Origin: JAURVT01 sp049059935
GTDB taxonomy: Bacteria; Actinomycetota; Actinomycetes; Propionibacteriales; Nocardioidaceae
DNA length: 64,000 nt
Assembly: GCF_049059935.1 (NCBI RefSeq)
Contig: NZ_JBMGQR010000009.1
Location: 36,503 to 100,502 of the forward strand
Direction of reading: 5' to 3'
Shown here piece by piece: positions 7,709 to 15,769 of this stretch. The stretch's first letter is position 1; each line of letters starts with the position of its first letter. Below the pieces are notes generated by a model. It searched no databases, had not been told where the DNA came from, and saw only the letters and a program-made list of their open reading frames with translations. Position numbers and translations under genes: made by a program.

Positions 7709-8450
7709 AACCGCCGGGCGTCCGGCCGTGGGTGCGCGGCGAGGTGGTCACGGCCAGGGTCGTCCACGCGGCACGCGCACCCGCGCGGGCGAGCGCGTCG
7801 ACGAGCAGGCGGTCCTCGTGCTCCCCGACCGGGGCGAAGCCGCCGACTGCCAGGTAGGCGTGCGCGGAGACGCCGAGGTTGGCGCCGTGGACGTGGCCGT
7901 GCGCACCCGGCCCGCGGAGCGCCCCGCCGAGGGCGTAGTCGTGCTCCCACCGGGAGAGGGCGTCGGGCCCGACGGTGCCGGGGTCGACCCGCACGGTGCC
8001 GAGGACGACGTCGGCGCCCGCGTCGGCGAGCGCCAGCTGGGTCTCCAGCCAGCCGGGTGGCACCTGGGAGTCGGCATCGGTGCACGCGACCCAGACCGTC
8101 GCCGGCGGGACCGCCAGCGCGTCCAGACCGACGAGCACGCCGTGCGCCCGCGCGGCGCCGACGGTGCCGAGCCGCACGCGTGGGACGAGTGCTCCGGTCG
8201 CCTCCGCGAGGTCGGCCGTGTCGTCGAGGCAGGTGTCCGCGACCACGACGACCTCGACGCAGACGCCGGACCGGCGGACCCGTGCGGCGGCGTCGTCCAC
8301 CGCCTGCAGGCAGGACCCGATCCGCGCGGCCTCGTCACGGGCCGGCACCACCACGAGGACGGTGCCGACGCCCGAGGACCCGTCGGCGGGACCACACGGG
8401 GGCCCGGTCCCGCCGACGGGCGTGGAGGGGTGGCGGTCAGGAACCGCCAC
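7662..8450 (-). CDS. Glycosyltransferase family 2
   Basis: 262 residues from a GTG at 8450 that overlaps the upstream small gene by 14 bp. No ribosome site is seen there, and a GTG near residue 28, just before the GT-A core, is an alternative start. Core features: VLVVVPARDEAARIG from about residue 31, VVVADTCLDDT, and the metal-binding TDADS with DAD at 125-127. A hydrophilic, cytoplasmic GT-A enzyme with no membrane helix. It converges on and overlaps the NodS-like gene, with which it probably shares a pathway. Donor and acceptor unknown. Confidence 0.82.
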   Translation of the reverse strand: MAVPDRHPSTPVGGTGPPCGPADGSSGVGTVLVVVPARDEAARIGSCLQAVDDAAARVRRSGVCVEVVVVADTCLDDTADLAEATGALVPRVRLGTVGAARAHGVLVGLDALAVPPATVWVACTDADSQVPPGWLETQLALADAGADVVLGTVRVDPGTVGPDALSRWEHDYALGGALRGPGAHGHVHGANLGVSAHAYLAVGGFAPVGEHEDRLLVDALARAGARAAWTTLAVTTSPRTHGRTPGGFSQVMAEMSSALRPV

Positions 8451-8649
8451 TGGCTGCGTCGTCGCCCTGGGAGCCGGCGATCTCGTCCGCGCCCATCTTC
8501 GACGGCTCGGTGCCGGTGACGCCCTGGCCGGACGGGTTGTCCGGGGGGACGGTGCCCGGCGCGTCGGAGTCGGGGACGTCGGTCGTCGGGTCCTCGTCGC
8601 CGCTCGGGGTCGAGGGCGCCCCGGGCGAGACGGTGGGCGCGGCGCTCAT
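8437..8649 (-). CDS. Small Pro/Ser/Asp-rich hypothetical protein
   Basis: A 70-codon frame whose ATG (8647-8649) overlaps the stop of the upstream membrane-protein gene (ATGA). The product is low in complexity, rich in Pro, Ser, Asp and Gly (GDEDPTTDVPDSDAPG), with no hydrophobic segment. It looks like an intrinsically disordered acidic protein. Translational coupling is the main evidence that it is expressed. Function unknown. Confidence 0.5.
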   Translation of the reverse strand: MSAAPTVSPGAPSTPSGDEDPTTDVPDSDAPGTVPPDNPSGQGVTGTEPSKMGADEIAGSQGDDAASGGS

Positions 8650-9191
8650 CGGCTCAGCAGACGGTCGCGCAGCTGCTGCCCGGGCTTCTGCTGCTCGCCC
8701 TGCTGGGCGGTCATCACGACGAGCACGGCGGTCAGCGCCGGGATGGCCCACTGCGTGATCTTCAGGTGCTGCTGGGCCGTCTTGAGCGCGGGCGAGGCGT
8801 CGGTCGACGGCTCGGTGGCGCCCTGGCCGCCCTGGTGGCTCTCGGCGTCGACCTTGCGGCCGAGGACGCCCGCGTAGGCGGTGGCGCCGGCCGCAGCGAG
8901 GGTGACGACCGTCTTGGCGACGGTGTTGGCCTGGGTGCCCTTCTGGCCCGCCACGCGCTTGCGGTTGGCCAGGATCAGGCCGAGGCCGCCGACGCCGTGC
9001 ACGGCGATCGCCGCGGCGTTCACGGGGGCCCAGCGCGCCCAGCCGAGCGACGACAGGCGCAGGCGCTCGGTGGGGTCGTCGGCCTTGGCGGTGGCGCCGT
9101 TCAGGCCGACCGCGCCCATCAGGGCGCCTCCGGTCCAGACGGCGAGACCGAGGTCGTGCATGCTGCGGATGACGGTGTTGCGGTCGTTCAT
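8646..9191 (-). CDS. Hypothetical membrane protein
   Basis: 181 residues; the ATG at 9191 has a strong AAGGAG site. The product shows about four hydrophobic segments (LGLAVWTGGALMGAVGL, the region around VHGVGGLGLILA, VVTLAAAGATAYAGVL, and a C-terminal WAIPALTAVLVVM) with a polar Gln/Ser loop before the last one. It starts a minus-strand run of three overlapping genes. I do not recognise a characterised family. The context opposite the stress-type operon at 9667 is compatible with envelope physiology but proves nothing. Confidence 0.65.
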   Translation of the reverse strand: MNDRNTVIRSMHDLGLAVWTGGALMGAVGLNGATAKADDPTERLRLSSLGWARWAPVNAAAIAVHGVGGLGLILANRKRVAGQKGTQANTVAKTVVTLAAAGATAYAGVLGRKVDAESHQGGQGATEPSTDASPALKTAQQHLKITQWAIPALTAVLVVMTAQQGEQQKPGQQLRDRLLSR

Positions 9192-9666
9192 GGGGCTCCT
9201 TGGGCGACGGACGGACGCGGGGCACGAGGGGTCCGGCTCGTCGCCGTGCAGCTGTCCATCCGAGATGGCCGCTGCCGGTGAAGGCTCACGGGAGGTGACG
9301 GCCGGGGATGATCCCGGCCTCACCGTCGACGTTAGGCGTGCTGCGCCCGCGGCACCGATCGGCGGGCGACGGCCTTGGTTCGGTGCGAGCGCGGATGCTC
9401 CCCTAGGTTGGACGCACGGGCTCAGGACACGGGTCCCCTCTCGTCCGCCGACCCACGGCCGCGGCCCCTCCGTCGAGGCCGCGCCCCCAGAACTGGTCGG
9501 TCGGCCCCCATCCCGGCACCGCCGGACGCACGCCTCGCAGCCGACCGCCCCACGGGTGTCTCGACGGCCGCGACCGCACACCCGCGCACCGACGGTGCCG
9601 GTTCCCTCGCAGGTCGACGCCGCCGAGCACGGCTCCGGCGTCCCTGCCTCCCCCCACGGAGGCCAC
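9192..9666. other. 475-bp divergent intergenic region
   Basis: No convincing gene. It separates the divergent starts at 9191 (minus) and 9667 (plus). A hairpin lies at 9294-9324 (GGTGACGGCCGGG against CCCGGCCTCACC, one bulge), in what would be the leader of the minus-strand gene. A possible plus-strand -10 (TAGGTT, 9404-9409) has no well-spaced -35, and would leave a leader of about 250 nt before 9667. Confidence 0.4.
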
Positions 9667-10365
9667 ATGACCACCACCCCGTACACCGAGAACGCCTCCG
9701 GCGCGACGCCTGGCGGCCCGTCGGGCGACGGCTCGTCCGACGCGAAGCAGAAGGCGCAGCAGGCCGCGAACGAGGCCGCCGACCAGGCGCAGCACGTCGG
9801 CGGCGTCGCCAAGGACCAGGCGTCGCAGGTGGCCGACGAGGCCAAGCAGCACGCCAAGGGCCTGCTCGACGACGCCACCAGCCAGGTCGACGACCAGGCC
9901 CGCACGCAGCTCGGGCGCCTGTCCGAGACGCTGCGCAGCGTGGGCGGCGACCTCGACGACATGGCCGCCGGCAGCGACCGCGACGGCGTGGCCAGGACGC
10001 TCGCGCAGGAGGTGGCCACGCGTGCACGCACGCTCGGCGAGCACCTCGACGGCCGCGAGCCGCGCGACCTGCTCGACGACGTCCGCGCCTACGCGCGTCG
10101 TCGACCCGGCACGTTCCTGCTCGGCGCGGTCGTGGCCGGGGTCGTCGCCGGTCGTCTGACGCGCGGCGCGAAGGCGGGGTCCGACGCGTCGGGCGCCTCC
10201 TCGACGTCGGCCACGCAGCGTCCCGTCACGCCGGTGGACCCGTCCGGCACGGGCACCACCGCGTCCACGTCGTACGGCGACCCCAGCACCGGCCTGCGCG
10301 AGCCCGGCCTGGACGGCCTCGGCTCGCCCGCCGGCACCACGCCCGACCTGGACGGCCTGCGGTGA
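9667..10365 (+). CDS. LEA-like Ala/Gln/Lys-rich protein with one membrane segment
   Basis: 232 residues; a good GGAGG site precedes the ATG. Residues about 25-80 form an amphipathic helix rich in Ala, Gln, Lys and Asp with 11-residue-like periodicity (KQKAQQAANEAADQ, DQASQVADEAKQHAKG), as in LEA or apolipoprotein-like stress proteins. A predicted helix follows (EPRDLLDDVRAYARRRPG), then one hydrophobic segment (FLLGAVVAGVVAGRL), then a Ser/Thr/Pro tail. First of three overlapping genes (GTGA to the next) whose products look membrane-surface associated. A role in envelope stress is inferred. Confidence 0.7.
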   Translation: MTTTPYTENASGATPGGPSGDGSSDAKQKAQQAANEAADQAQHVGGVAKDQASQVADEAKQHAKGLLDDATSQVDDQARTQLGRLSETLRSVGGDLDDMAAGSDRDGVARTLAQEVATRARTLGEHLDGREPRDLLDDVRAYARRRPGTFLLGAVVAGVVAGRLTRGAKAGSDASGASSTSATQRPVTPVDPSGTGTTASTSYGDPSTGLREPGLDGLGSPAGTTPDLDGLR

Positions 10366-10757
10366 CCGTCTCGGACGACGCCCGTCGCGACGCGGCGACC
10401 GACGACCGCTCGGTCGGCGAGATCCTCGGTGACATCACCACCGACCTGACGACGATGGTCCGCCAGGAGCTCGAGCTGGCCAAGACCGAGGCCAAGCAGG
10501 AGGTCACCAAGCTCGGCACCGGCGCCGGTCTGCTCGGCGCCGCCGGGCTCGCGGGCTGGATGTTCCTGGTCTTCTTCTCGCTGTTCGCCGTCTACCTGCT
10601 CGACAAGGTCGTCGACGCCTGGCTGGCGGCGCTCGTCGTCGCCGTGGTGTGGGGCGCGGCCGCGGCCGTCCTCGCGCTGCTCGGTCGCACGAAGATCAAG
10701 CAGGCCAACCTGCAGCTCCCCACCACCCAGCAGAGCATCAAGGAGGACCTCCGATGA
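10362..10757 (+). CDS. Actinobacterial holin-X type (phage-holin-3-6 family) membrane protein
   Basis: 131 residues from a GTG overlapping the previous stop. N-terminal amphipathic helix (GDITTDLTTMVRQELELAKTE), then two membrane helices separated by a short loop (GLLGAAGLAGWMFLVFFSLF and AWLAALVVAVVWGAAAAVLALL). This is the layout of the Pfam holin-3-6 family, common in actinobacterial chromosomes next to DUF3618. The name does not imply a prophage: no phage gene is nearby. The cellular function is unestablished. Confidence 0.8.
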   Translation: MTVSDDARRDAATDDRSVGEILGDITTDLTTMVRQELELAKTEAKQEVTKLGTGAGLLGAAGLAGWMFLVFFSLFAVYLLDKVVDAWLAALVVAVVWGAAAAVLALLGRTKIKQANLQLPTTQQSIKEDLR

Positions 10758-11290
10758 CCCAGGACCCGCAGGCCATGAGGGCCGAGATCGACGCCCGCCG
10801 CGACGACCTCACCCGTGACGTCGACGCGCTCAACGACAAGGTCAACCCGACCCGCGTCGTGTCGCGCAACGTCGACGCCGTCAAGGGCCGCGCGTCGCGG
10901 CTGAGGGAGTCGGTCATGGGCGGCTCGGGCTCGAACGGACCGGGTGTGGGCGACCGCGCGTCGGACGCCACCTCCGCCGTCGGCGACCGCACCCGGGGAA
11001 ACCCGCTCGCCGCGGGGCTCGTCGCCTTCGGCGCGGGCATGCTGCTCTCGGCGCTGCTCCCCGCGAGCGAGTCCGAGGCGAAGGCCACCCAGAAGCTCGT
11101 CGACGCGGCCAAGGACCACGGCGTCGTCGACGAGGTCAAGCAGGCCGGGCAGGACACCGCCCAGGGCCTCAAGGAGCACGCCCGGTCCGCCGCGCAGGAC
11201 GTCGCGGGCTCGGCACAGGACTCGGCACGGCACGTCGCCGACGAGGCCAGGTCCGGCGCCCAGAGCGCCGCCGACCAGGCCCGCAGCTAG
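10754..11290 (+). CDS. DUF3618-domain protein
   Basis: 178 residues, ATGA overlap with the holin-X gene. The N-terminus (IDARRDDLTRDVDALNDKVNPTRVV, here quoted in part as ARRDDLTRDVDALNDKVNP) is the DUF3618 signature. One hydrophobic segment follows (PLAAGLVAFGAGMLLSALLP). The C-terminal 60 residues are an Ala/Gln/Asp-rich helix (QDTAQGLKEHARSAAQD) like that of the first gene of the operon. DUF3618 and holin-X proteins are commonly encoded together; their joint role is unknown. A strong hairpin follows 18 nt after the stop. Confidence 0.85.
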   Translation: MTQDPQAMRAEIDARRDDLTRDVDALNDKVNPTRVVSRNVDAVKGRASRLRESVMGGSGSNGPGVGDRASDATSAVGDRTRGNPLAAGLVAFGAGMLLSALLPASESEAKATQKLVDAAKDHGVVDEVKQAGQDTAQGLKEHARSAAQDVAGSAQDSARHVADEARSGAQSAADQARS

Positions 11291-11308
11291 ACGAGACGGT
11301 CGAGAACA

Positions 11309-11342
11309 GGTGCCCGGCAGGTCCCCCGACCTGCCGGGCACC
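11309..11342 (+). terminator. Hairpin terminator of the DUF3618 operon
   Basis: A perfect 15-bp stem (11309-11323 with 11328-11342, GGTGCCCGGCAGGTC) with a CCCC loop, 18 nt after the stop. No T-tract, as is usual for actinobacterial terminators. Confidence 0.8.
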
Positions 11343-11397
11343 GTCATGTCCGGGTCCGGTCGCCACGGGGGCACCACTTCCCCCGGTGGTCCGACGA

Positions 11398-11455
11398 GAC
11401 CACGGAAAGTTCTTCGTGGTCCCGTCGGTTTCCCAGGTTCACCTGGGAAACCGAC
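11398..11455. terminator. Two further hairpins between convergent genes
   Basis: A 7-bp stem at 11398-11404/11415-11421 is followed by a perfect 15-bp stem at 11424-11438/11441-11455 (GTCGGTTTCCCAGGT). The latter is 24 bp from the antiporter's stop and can act as its terminator on the minus strand. Together with the hairpin at 11309 they insulate the convergent operons. Confidence 0.7.
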
Positions 11456-11479
11456 ACCCTCCCGCGGCGGGCGGGGAGC

Positions 11480-12799
11480 TCAGCGGGGGGCGGGGGCGAC
11501 GCGGTCGCGGGCGCGGTCGAGCCAGGTCATGACGGGGGTGGCGGTGACGCCGTGCACGACCACCGACAGGACGACGGCGAGCGCGAGGGTCGACCACAGC
11601 AGCGGGACGTCCTCGAACTCGGCGTGGCCGGTCGCGTAGGCGAGGTAGTACAGCGAGCCGATGCCGCGGACGCCGAAGAACGCCGTGACGAGGCGCTCGC
11701 GGGGGCCGAGGTGGGGGTCGTCGTCGCGGTCGGAGTAGCGGCGCGTGCGCACCATGAGCGCGACCACCCCGCTCAGCGGACGCACCACGAGGACGAGCAC
11801 GACGGCGAGGACGGCCGAGCCCCACGTCATCGCCTCGAGCAGCCCGTGCGTGAGCGCGACGCCGAGCAGCAGCAGGACGACGAGGGTCAGGATGCGCTCG
11901 AGCCGCTGCACCACCTGGTGCATGAGCACGTGGTACTCGTGGCTCGGCTCGGACGACCGGATCGTCAGCGCGCACACGAACACCGCCACGAATCCGTAGC
12001 CGCCGGCCACCTGCGCGACGCCGTACGACAGCAGCACCGCCGCGACGGCGAGCAGCGGCTCGCTGTTCTCCGACGTCCGCAGCGACGGCGCACGCGAGCG
12101 GAACGCGATGCGTCCCAGCAGCCACCCGACGGCCACGCCGAGGACGACGGCGACGACGGTCTTGCCCACCAGGTCCCACGCCACCCAGGTGACGCCCCAC
12201 TCGCCGACGGCGCCGACGGTGGCCAGCAGGATCGCGGCGTGCACGAACGGGAACGCCAGCCCGTCGTTCAGCCCCGCCTCGGAGGTGAGGGCGAAGCGGA
12301 CCTCGTCGGTCTCGTCGGTCTCGGACGGGTCCTCGGCCGACGTCGGGCCCTCGACCTGCACGTCGGAGGCGAGGACGGGGTCGGTCGGCGCGAGCGCCGC
12401 TGCGAGCAGGAGGGCGGACGCGGGCGCCAGCCCCACGACCCACCAGCCGAGGAGGGCCACGCCGGCGATCGACAGCGGCATGGCGATCAGGAGCATCCGC
12501 CACGTCGGCGACCAGCGTCGCCACGTCGACGGCTTGAACAGGTGGAGCGGCCGGTCGAGCGCCAGGCCCACGCCCATCAGCGCGACGATCACGGTGATCT
12601 CGGTGACGTGCTCGATGATCGCGCGGTCGTCGACGACCTCGGGCGCGAACCCGTCCGAGATCGGCAGCAGCCCGATGACGGCGCCCACGCCGAGCAGCAC
12701 GACCGGCGACGACAGCCACGCGCGGCGCAGCACGTACGGCAGCACCACCGCCAGCAGCATCGAGACGCCGACGAGCAGGAAGGCCAGGTTGCTGGTCAC
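11480..12799 (-). CDS. CPA1-family (NhaP-like) cation:proton antiporter
   Basis: 439 residues with about 11-13 hydrophobic segments. Ion-site motifs of the family are present: APTDPVLASDV at about residues 136-146, and SEAGLNDGLAFPFV, which contains the conserved Asn-Asp. A late GVRGIGSLYYL loop/helix also matches NhaP/CPA1 proteins. Role: exchange of Na+ or K+ for protons at the membrane, in pH or salt homeostasis. A charged, acidic loop (SAEDPSETDETDE) interrupts the middle, possibly regulatory. Monocistronic: a long divergent region lies upstream and hairpins downstream. Confidence 0.88.
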   Translation of the reverse strand: MTSNLAFLLVGVSMLLAVVLPYVLRRAWLSSPVVLLGVGAVIGLLPISDGFAPEVVDDRAIIEHVTEITVIVALMGVGLALDRPLHLFKPSTWRRWSPTWRMLLIAMPLSIAGVALLGWWVVGLAPASALLLAAALAPTDPVLASDVQVEGPTSAEDPSETDETDEVRFALTSEAGLNDGLAFPFVHAAILLATVGAVGEWGVTWVAWDLVGKTVVAVVLGVAVGWLLGRIAFRSRAPSLRTSENSEPLLAVAAVLLSYGVAQVAGGYGFVAVFVCALTIRSSEPSHEYHVLMHQVVQRLERILTLVVLLLLGVALTHGLLEAMTWGSAVLAVVLVLVVRPLSGVVALMVRTRRYSDRDDDPHLGPRERLVTAFFGVRGIGSLYYLAYATGHAEFEDVPLLWSTLALAVVLSVVVHGVTATPVMTWLDRARDRVAPAPR

Positions 12800-12974
12800 G
12801 CGGTCGTGCGCGTGCGTCGGTGCGGCTGCATGAGGACTCCACGAGGTCGGGGGCGGCGGCGCCCGGACGTCGTGTCGACCCCGGTGCGTCGCCGGGGTCG
12901 GGCGTGACTACGACGCTAGGCGCGCGGGGCCGTTCGCGCCGACCGGCACCCGTCCGGACGGATGTAACTGCGAG

Positions 12975-13022
12975 TTGCAGGCCGGCTCGAGGGCGCGTAG
13001 GTATTAGTTGCCAAATGCAACT
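12975..13022 (+). promoter_or_regulatory. asnB promoter with AGTTGC operator boxes
   Basis: TTGCAG (12975-12980) and TAGGTA (12998-13003) are separated by 17 nt. An inverted repeat AGTTGC-N5-GCAACT (13006-13022) starts just after the -10, over the expected start of transcription. A second, overlapping set (AACTGCGAGTT at 12966-12976) covers the -35. Such 17-bp AGTTGC dyads are typical of MarR-family sites; the regulator is not adjacent. Confidence 0.6.
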
Positions 13023-13045
13023 GACGTGACGTGGAGGTGGCGACG

Positions 13046-14893
13046 ATGTGTGGGATCTCGGGCTGGGTGTCGTACGACGACGACCTGACGCAGCGACGGG
13101 CGACGGCCCTCGCGATGACCAGGACGATGGCCTGCCGGGGTCCTGACGACGAGGGCCTCTACCTGCGCCCGCACGTCGCGCTCGGGCACCGCCGGCTCGC
13201 GGTGATCGACGTGCCGCAGGGTCGGCAGCCGATGCTGGTCGAGCGGAGCGGCGCGCTGGCCACCGGTCGGTCGGCCGACGAGGCCTCGGACGACGACCTG
13301 GCGATCGTCTACTCCGGCGAGGTGTACGACTACCGCGACCACCGGGCGTCCCTCGGCGGGCGGTTCGACACCGACAGCGACACCGAGGTGGTGCTCCGGG
13401 CCCACCTCGCCGGACGTGGACGCGACCCGCGCGAGGTCGTCTCCGGCCTGAACGGCATGTTCGCCTACGCGCTGTGGGACGCCCGCCGCGAGGAGCTGCT
13501 GCTCGTCCGCGACCGGCTGGGCGTCAAGCCGCTGTACTACCGGCGCACGGGCGACGGCGTTCTGTTCGGCTCCGAGCCCAAGGCCGTCCTCGCGCACCCC
13601 GGCGTGCCCCGCACCGTCGACGCGGCGGGTCTGCGCCAGGTCTTCGGGCTGGTCGCCGACCCGTCCCACACCGCCTTCGCCGGGCTGCGGGAGGTGCCGC
13701 CCGGGCACGTCGTGCGCGTGACGCGCACCGGCGTCGAGGAGCTGCGCTACTGGCAGCTGGAGTCGTCCCCGCACACCGACGACGTCGACGCCACCGTCGG
13801 ACGCGTCCGCGAGCTGCTCGACGACACCGCGGCCCGGCAGCTGGTCGCGGACGTGCCGCTGTGCACGTTGCTGTCCGGCGGGCTGGACTCCTCGGCCCTC
13901 ACCGCGCTCGCGGCCCGCCAGCTCGCCGACGCCGGGAAGGGGCCCGTGCGCTCGTTCTCGGTCGACTTCGCCGGCAACGACGACGACTTCGTGGCCGACG
14001 ACGTGCGCGGCACCCCCGACGCGCCCTACGTCCTCGACGTGGCCCGGCACGTGGCCAGCGACCACACCGGCATCGTGCTCGACGACGCCGGCCTGCTCGA
14101 CGCGGACACCCGTGCAGCGGTGCTGCGCGCCCGGGACACCCCCGCGATGGGCGAGCTCGACACGTCGCTCTACCTGCTGTTCGCCGCGGTGCGGGAGAGC
14201 TCGACGGTGGCGCTGTCGGGCGAGAGCGCCGACGAGGTGTTCGGCGGGTACATCGACTTCCACGACCCCGCGGCCGTCGGCGCCGACACCTTCCCGTGGC
14301 TGGCCGGCCGGATGGTCGGCGGCTACCGGATCGGCGACCTGCTGCACGAGCGGGTGGCCAAGGAGCTCGACCTCGACGGGCACGTCGCCGACGCCTACGC
14401 GCGGACGATGGCCGAGGTGCCGCGGCTGGAGGGCGAGACCGGCCACGACGCCCGGATGCGCGAGGTGTCGTACGCCTACCTGACGCGGTTCCTGCCCACG
14501 CTGCTCGACCGCAAGGACCGGATGAGCATGGCCGTCGGGCTCGAGGTGCGGGTGCCGTTCTGCGACCACCGGCTCGTCCAGTACGTCTTCAACGCGCCCT
14601 GGCACCTCAAGACCTTCGACGGCCGGGAGAAGAGCCTGCTGCGCGCGGCCACGGCCGACCTGCTGCCGCAGTCGGTGGTCGAGCGCGTCAAGAGCCCCTA
14701 CCCGTCGACGCAGGACCCGCGGTACGGCGCCGAGATCGCCCGCCGGTTCGGTCTGCTGGCCGACGACCCCTCGACGCCGCTGGCCGACCTCGTCGACCTC
14801 GACGCGGCGCGCGAGGCGCCGCGGAACGTGCAGGACCGGCTGCTCTACGTGGCCGACTGGATGCGCGAGTACGAGGTCGACGTCGCGATCTGA
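13046..14893 (+). CDS. asnB: Asparagine synthase (glutamine-hydrolysing)
   Basis: 615 residues. The start is fixed at ATG 13046 because Cys2 must be N-terminal (M-C-G-I-S-G), with GGAGG at 13033-13037. Residues 1 to about 200 are the class II glutaminase, releasing ammonia; the rest is the ATP-dependent synthase with pyrophosphate loop SGGLDSS at 277-283 and SGESADEVFGGY. Product: asparagine, or another amide if it serves cell-wall amidation as some actinobacterial homologues do. Oddity: the oxyanion segment, NGEIYN in E. coli AsnB, reads SGEVYD at 90-95, and HRGPD reads CRGPD. Acts in the cytoplasm; not in an operon. Confidence 0.9.
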   Translation: MCGISGWVSYDDDLTQRRATALAMTRTMACRGPDDEGLYLRPHVALGHRRLAVIDVPQGRQPMLVERSGALATGRSADEASDDDLAIVYSGEVYDYRDHRASLGGRFDTDSDTEVVLRAHLAGRGRDPREVVSGLNGMFAYALWDARREELLLVRDRLGVKPLYYRRTGDGVLFGSEPKAVLAHPGVPRTVDAAGLRQVFGLVADPSHTAFAGLREVPPGHVVRVTRTGVEELRYWQLESSPHTDDVDATVGRVRELLDDTAARQLVADVPLCTLLSGGLDSSALTALAARQLADAGKGPVRSFSVDFAGNDDDFVADDVRGTPDAPYVLDVARHVASDHTGIVLDDAGLLDADTRAAVLRARDTPAMGELDTSLYLLFAAVRESSTVALSGESADEVFGGYIDFHDPAAVGADTFPWLAGRMVGGYRIGDLLHERVAKELDLDGHVADAYARTMAEVPRLEGETGHDARMREVSYAYLTRFLPTLLDRKDRMSMAVGLEVRVPFCDHRLVQYVFNAPWHLKTFDGREKSLLRAATADLLPQSVVERVKSPYPSTQDPRYGAEIARRFGLLADDPSTPLADLVDLDAAREAPRNVQDRLLYVADWMREYEVDVAI

Positions 14894-14962
14894 TCGTGCG
14901 GTGGCGGGCGGCGCGTGGTGCGGTGGCACCGTCCCGTCGTCCGCCGACCGTGGAGCACGCTC

Positions 14963-15769
14963 ATGCCGTCCAGCGACCACCCGCCCGTGCTGCGCCTGGC
15001 CACCGTCAACGCGGCGGGCGGCCGCGACCTCGGCGGCACCGACGTGGACGTCGAGCGGCTGGCGTCGGCGGTGGCCGGTCTCGGGGTCGACGTCGTGGCG
15101 CTGCAGGAGGTCGACCACCACCTGCGGCGCTCGGGCGACGTCGACCAGGCGGCCGTCGTCGCCGGGGCCTGCGGGGCCGACGGCCGGCCGTGGAGCCACG
15201 CGTTCGTCGCCGCCGTCCGCGGCACGCCGGGCGAGGACGCCGCACCCGCGCCCGACACGGTGCAGGGGCTCCCGTCCTACGGCGTCGCGCTGCTGACGCC
15301 GCTGCCCGTCCTCGAGCGGGACGAGCTGCGGATGCACGCGTCGAGGGCGAAGCTGCCGATGCTGCTCCCCACTGGCGCCTCCCACCGGCTCCGGTGGTTC
15401 GACGACGAGCAGCGGGTCGCCGCGGCGTCGGTGCTCCAGACGCCGCTCGGTGCCCTGACGGTGGTCACCACCCACCTGTCGTTCTTCCCGCCGCGTGCGC
15501 TCGGCCAGCTGCGTGAGGTGCGCGACTGGGCGGCCCGCCTGCCTCGTCCGCTGGTGCTGCTCGGCGACCTCAACCTCCCCGCCGGCGTGCCGGACCGCGT
15601 CACCGGCTGGGGGTCGTTGGTGCGTGGCCCGACGTTCCCCGCCCCCGACCCGCGCGTCCAGCTCGACCACGTCCTCGCCGACGGCCTCACCTGGCCCGTC
15701 CGCGGCACGGAGGTCACCCGGGTGGGTGGCAGCGACCACCGCGGCGTCGTCGTCACGCTCGGCGGGTGA
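14963..15769 (+). CDS. Endonuclease/exonuclease/phosphatase (EEP) family hydrolase
   Basis: 268 residues from ATG 14963, preceded by GGAG; an in-frame GTG at 14915 has no ribosome site. EEP-fold motifs in order: LRLATVNAAGG, VVALQEVD (metal-binding Glu), TTHLSFFPP, LLGDLNLP (Asp/Asn pair), LDHVLAD and GSDHRGVVV (catalytic Asp-His). These are the signatures of Mg-dependent phosphoester hydrolases acting on nucleic acids or lipid headgroups. No signal peptide, so probably cytoplasmic. Substrate undetermined. It overlaps the convergent GNAT gene by 17 bp. Confidence 0.88.
   Translation: MPSSDHPPVLRLATVNAAGGRDLGGTDVDVERLASAVAGLGVDVVALQEVDHHLRRSGDVDQAAVVAGACGADGRPWSHAFVAAVRGTPGEDAAPAPDTVQGLPSYGVALLTPLPVLERDELRMHASRAKLPMLLPTGASHRLRWFDDEQRVAAASVLQTPLGALTVVTTHLSFFPPRALGQLREVRDWAARLPRPLVLLGDLNLPAGVPDRVTGWGSLVRGPTFPAPDPRVQLDHVLADGLTWPVRGTEVTRVGGSDHRGVVVTLGG

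Noticed and set aside
10362..10757. Prophage remnant signalled by a holin-family protein
   Set aside because: No other phage gene, attachment site or composition change; the family is chromosomal in actinobacteria.
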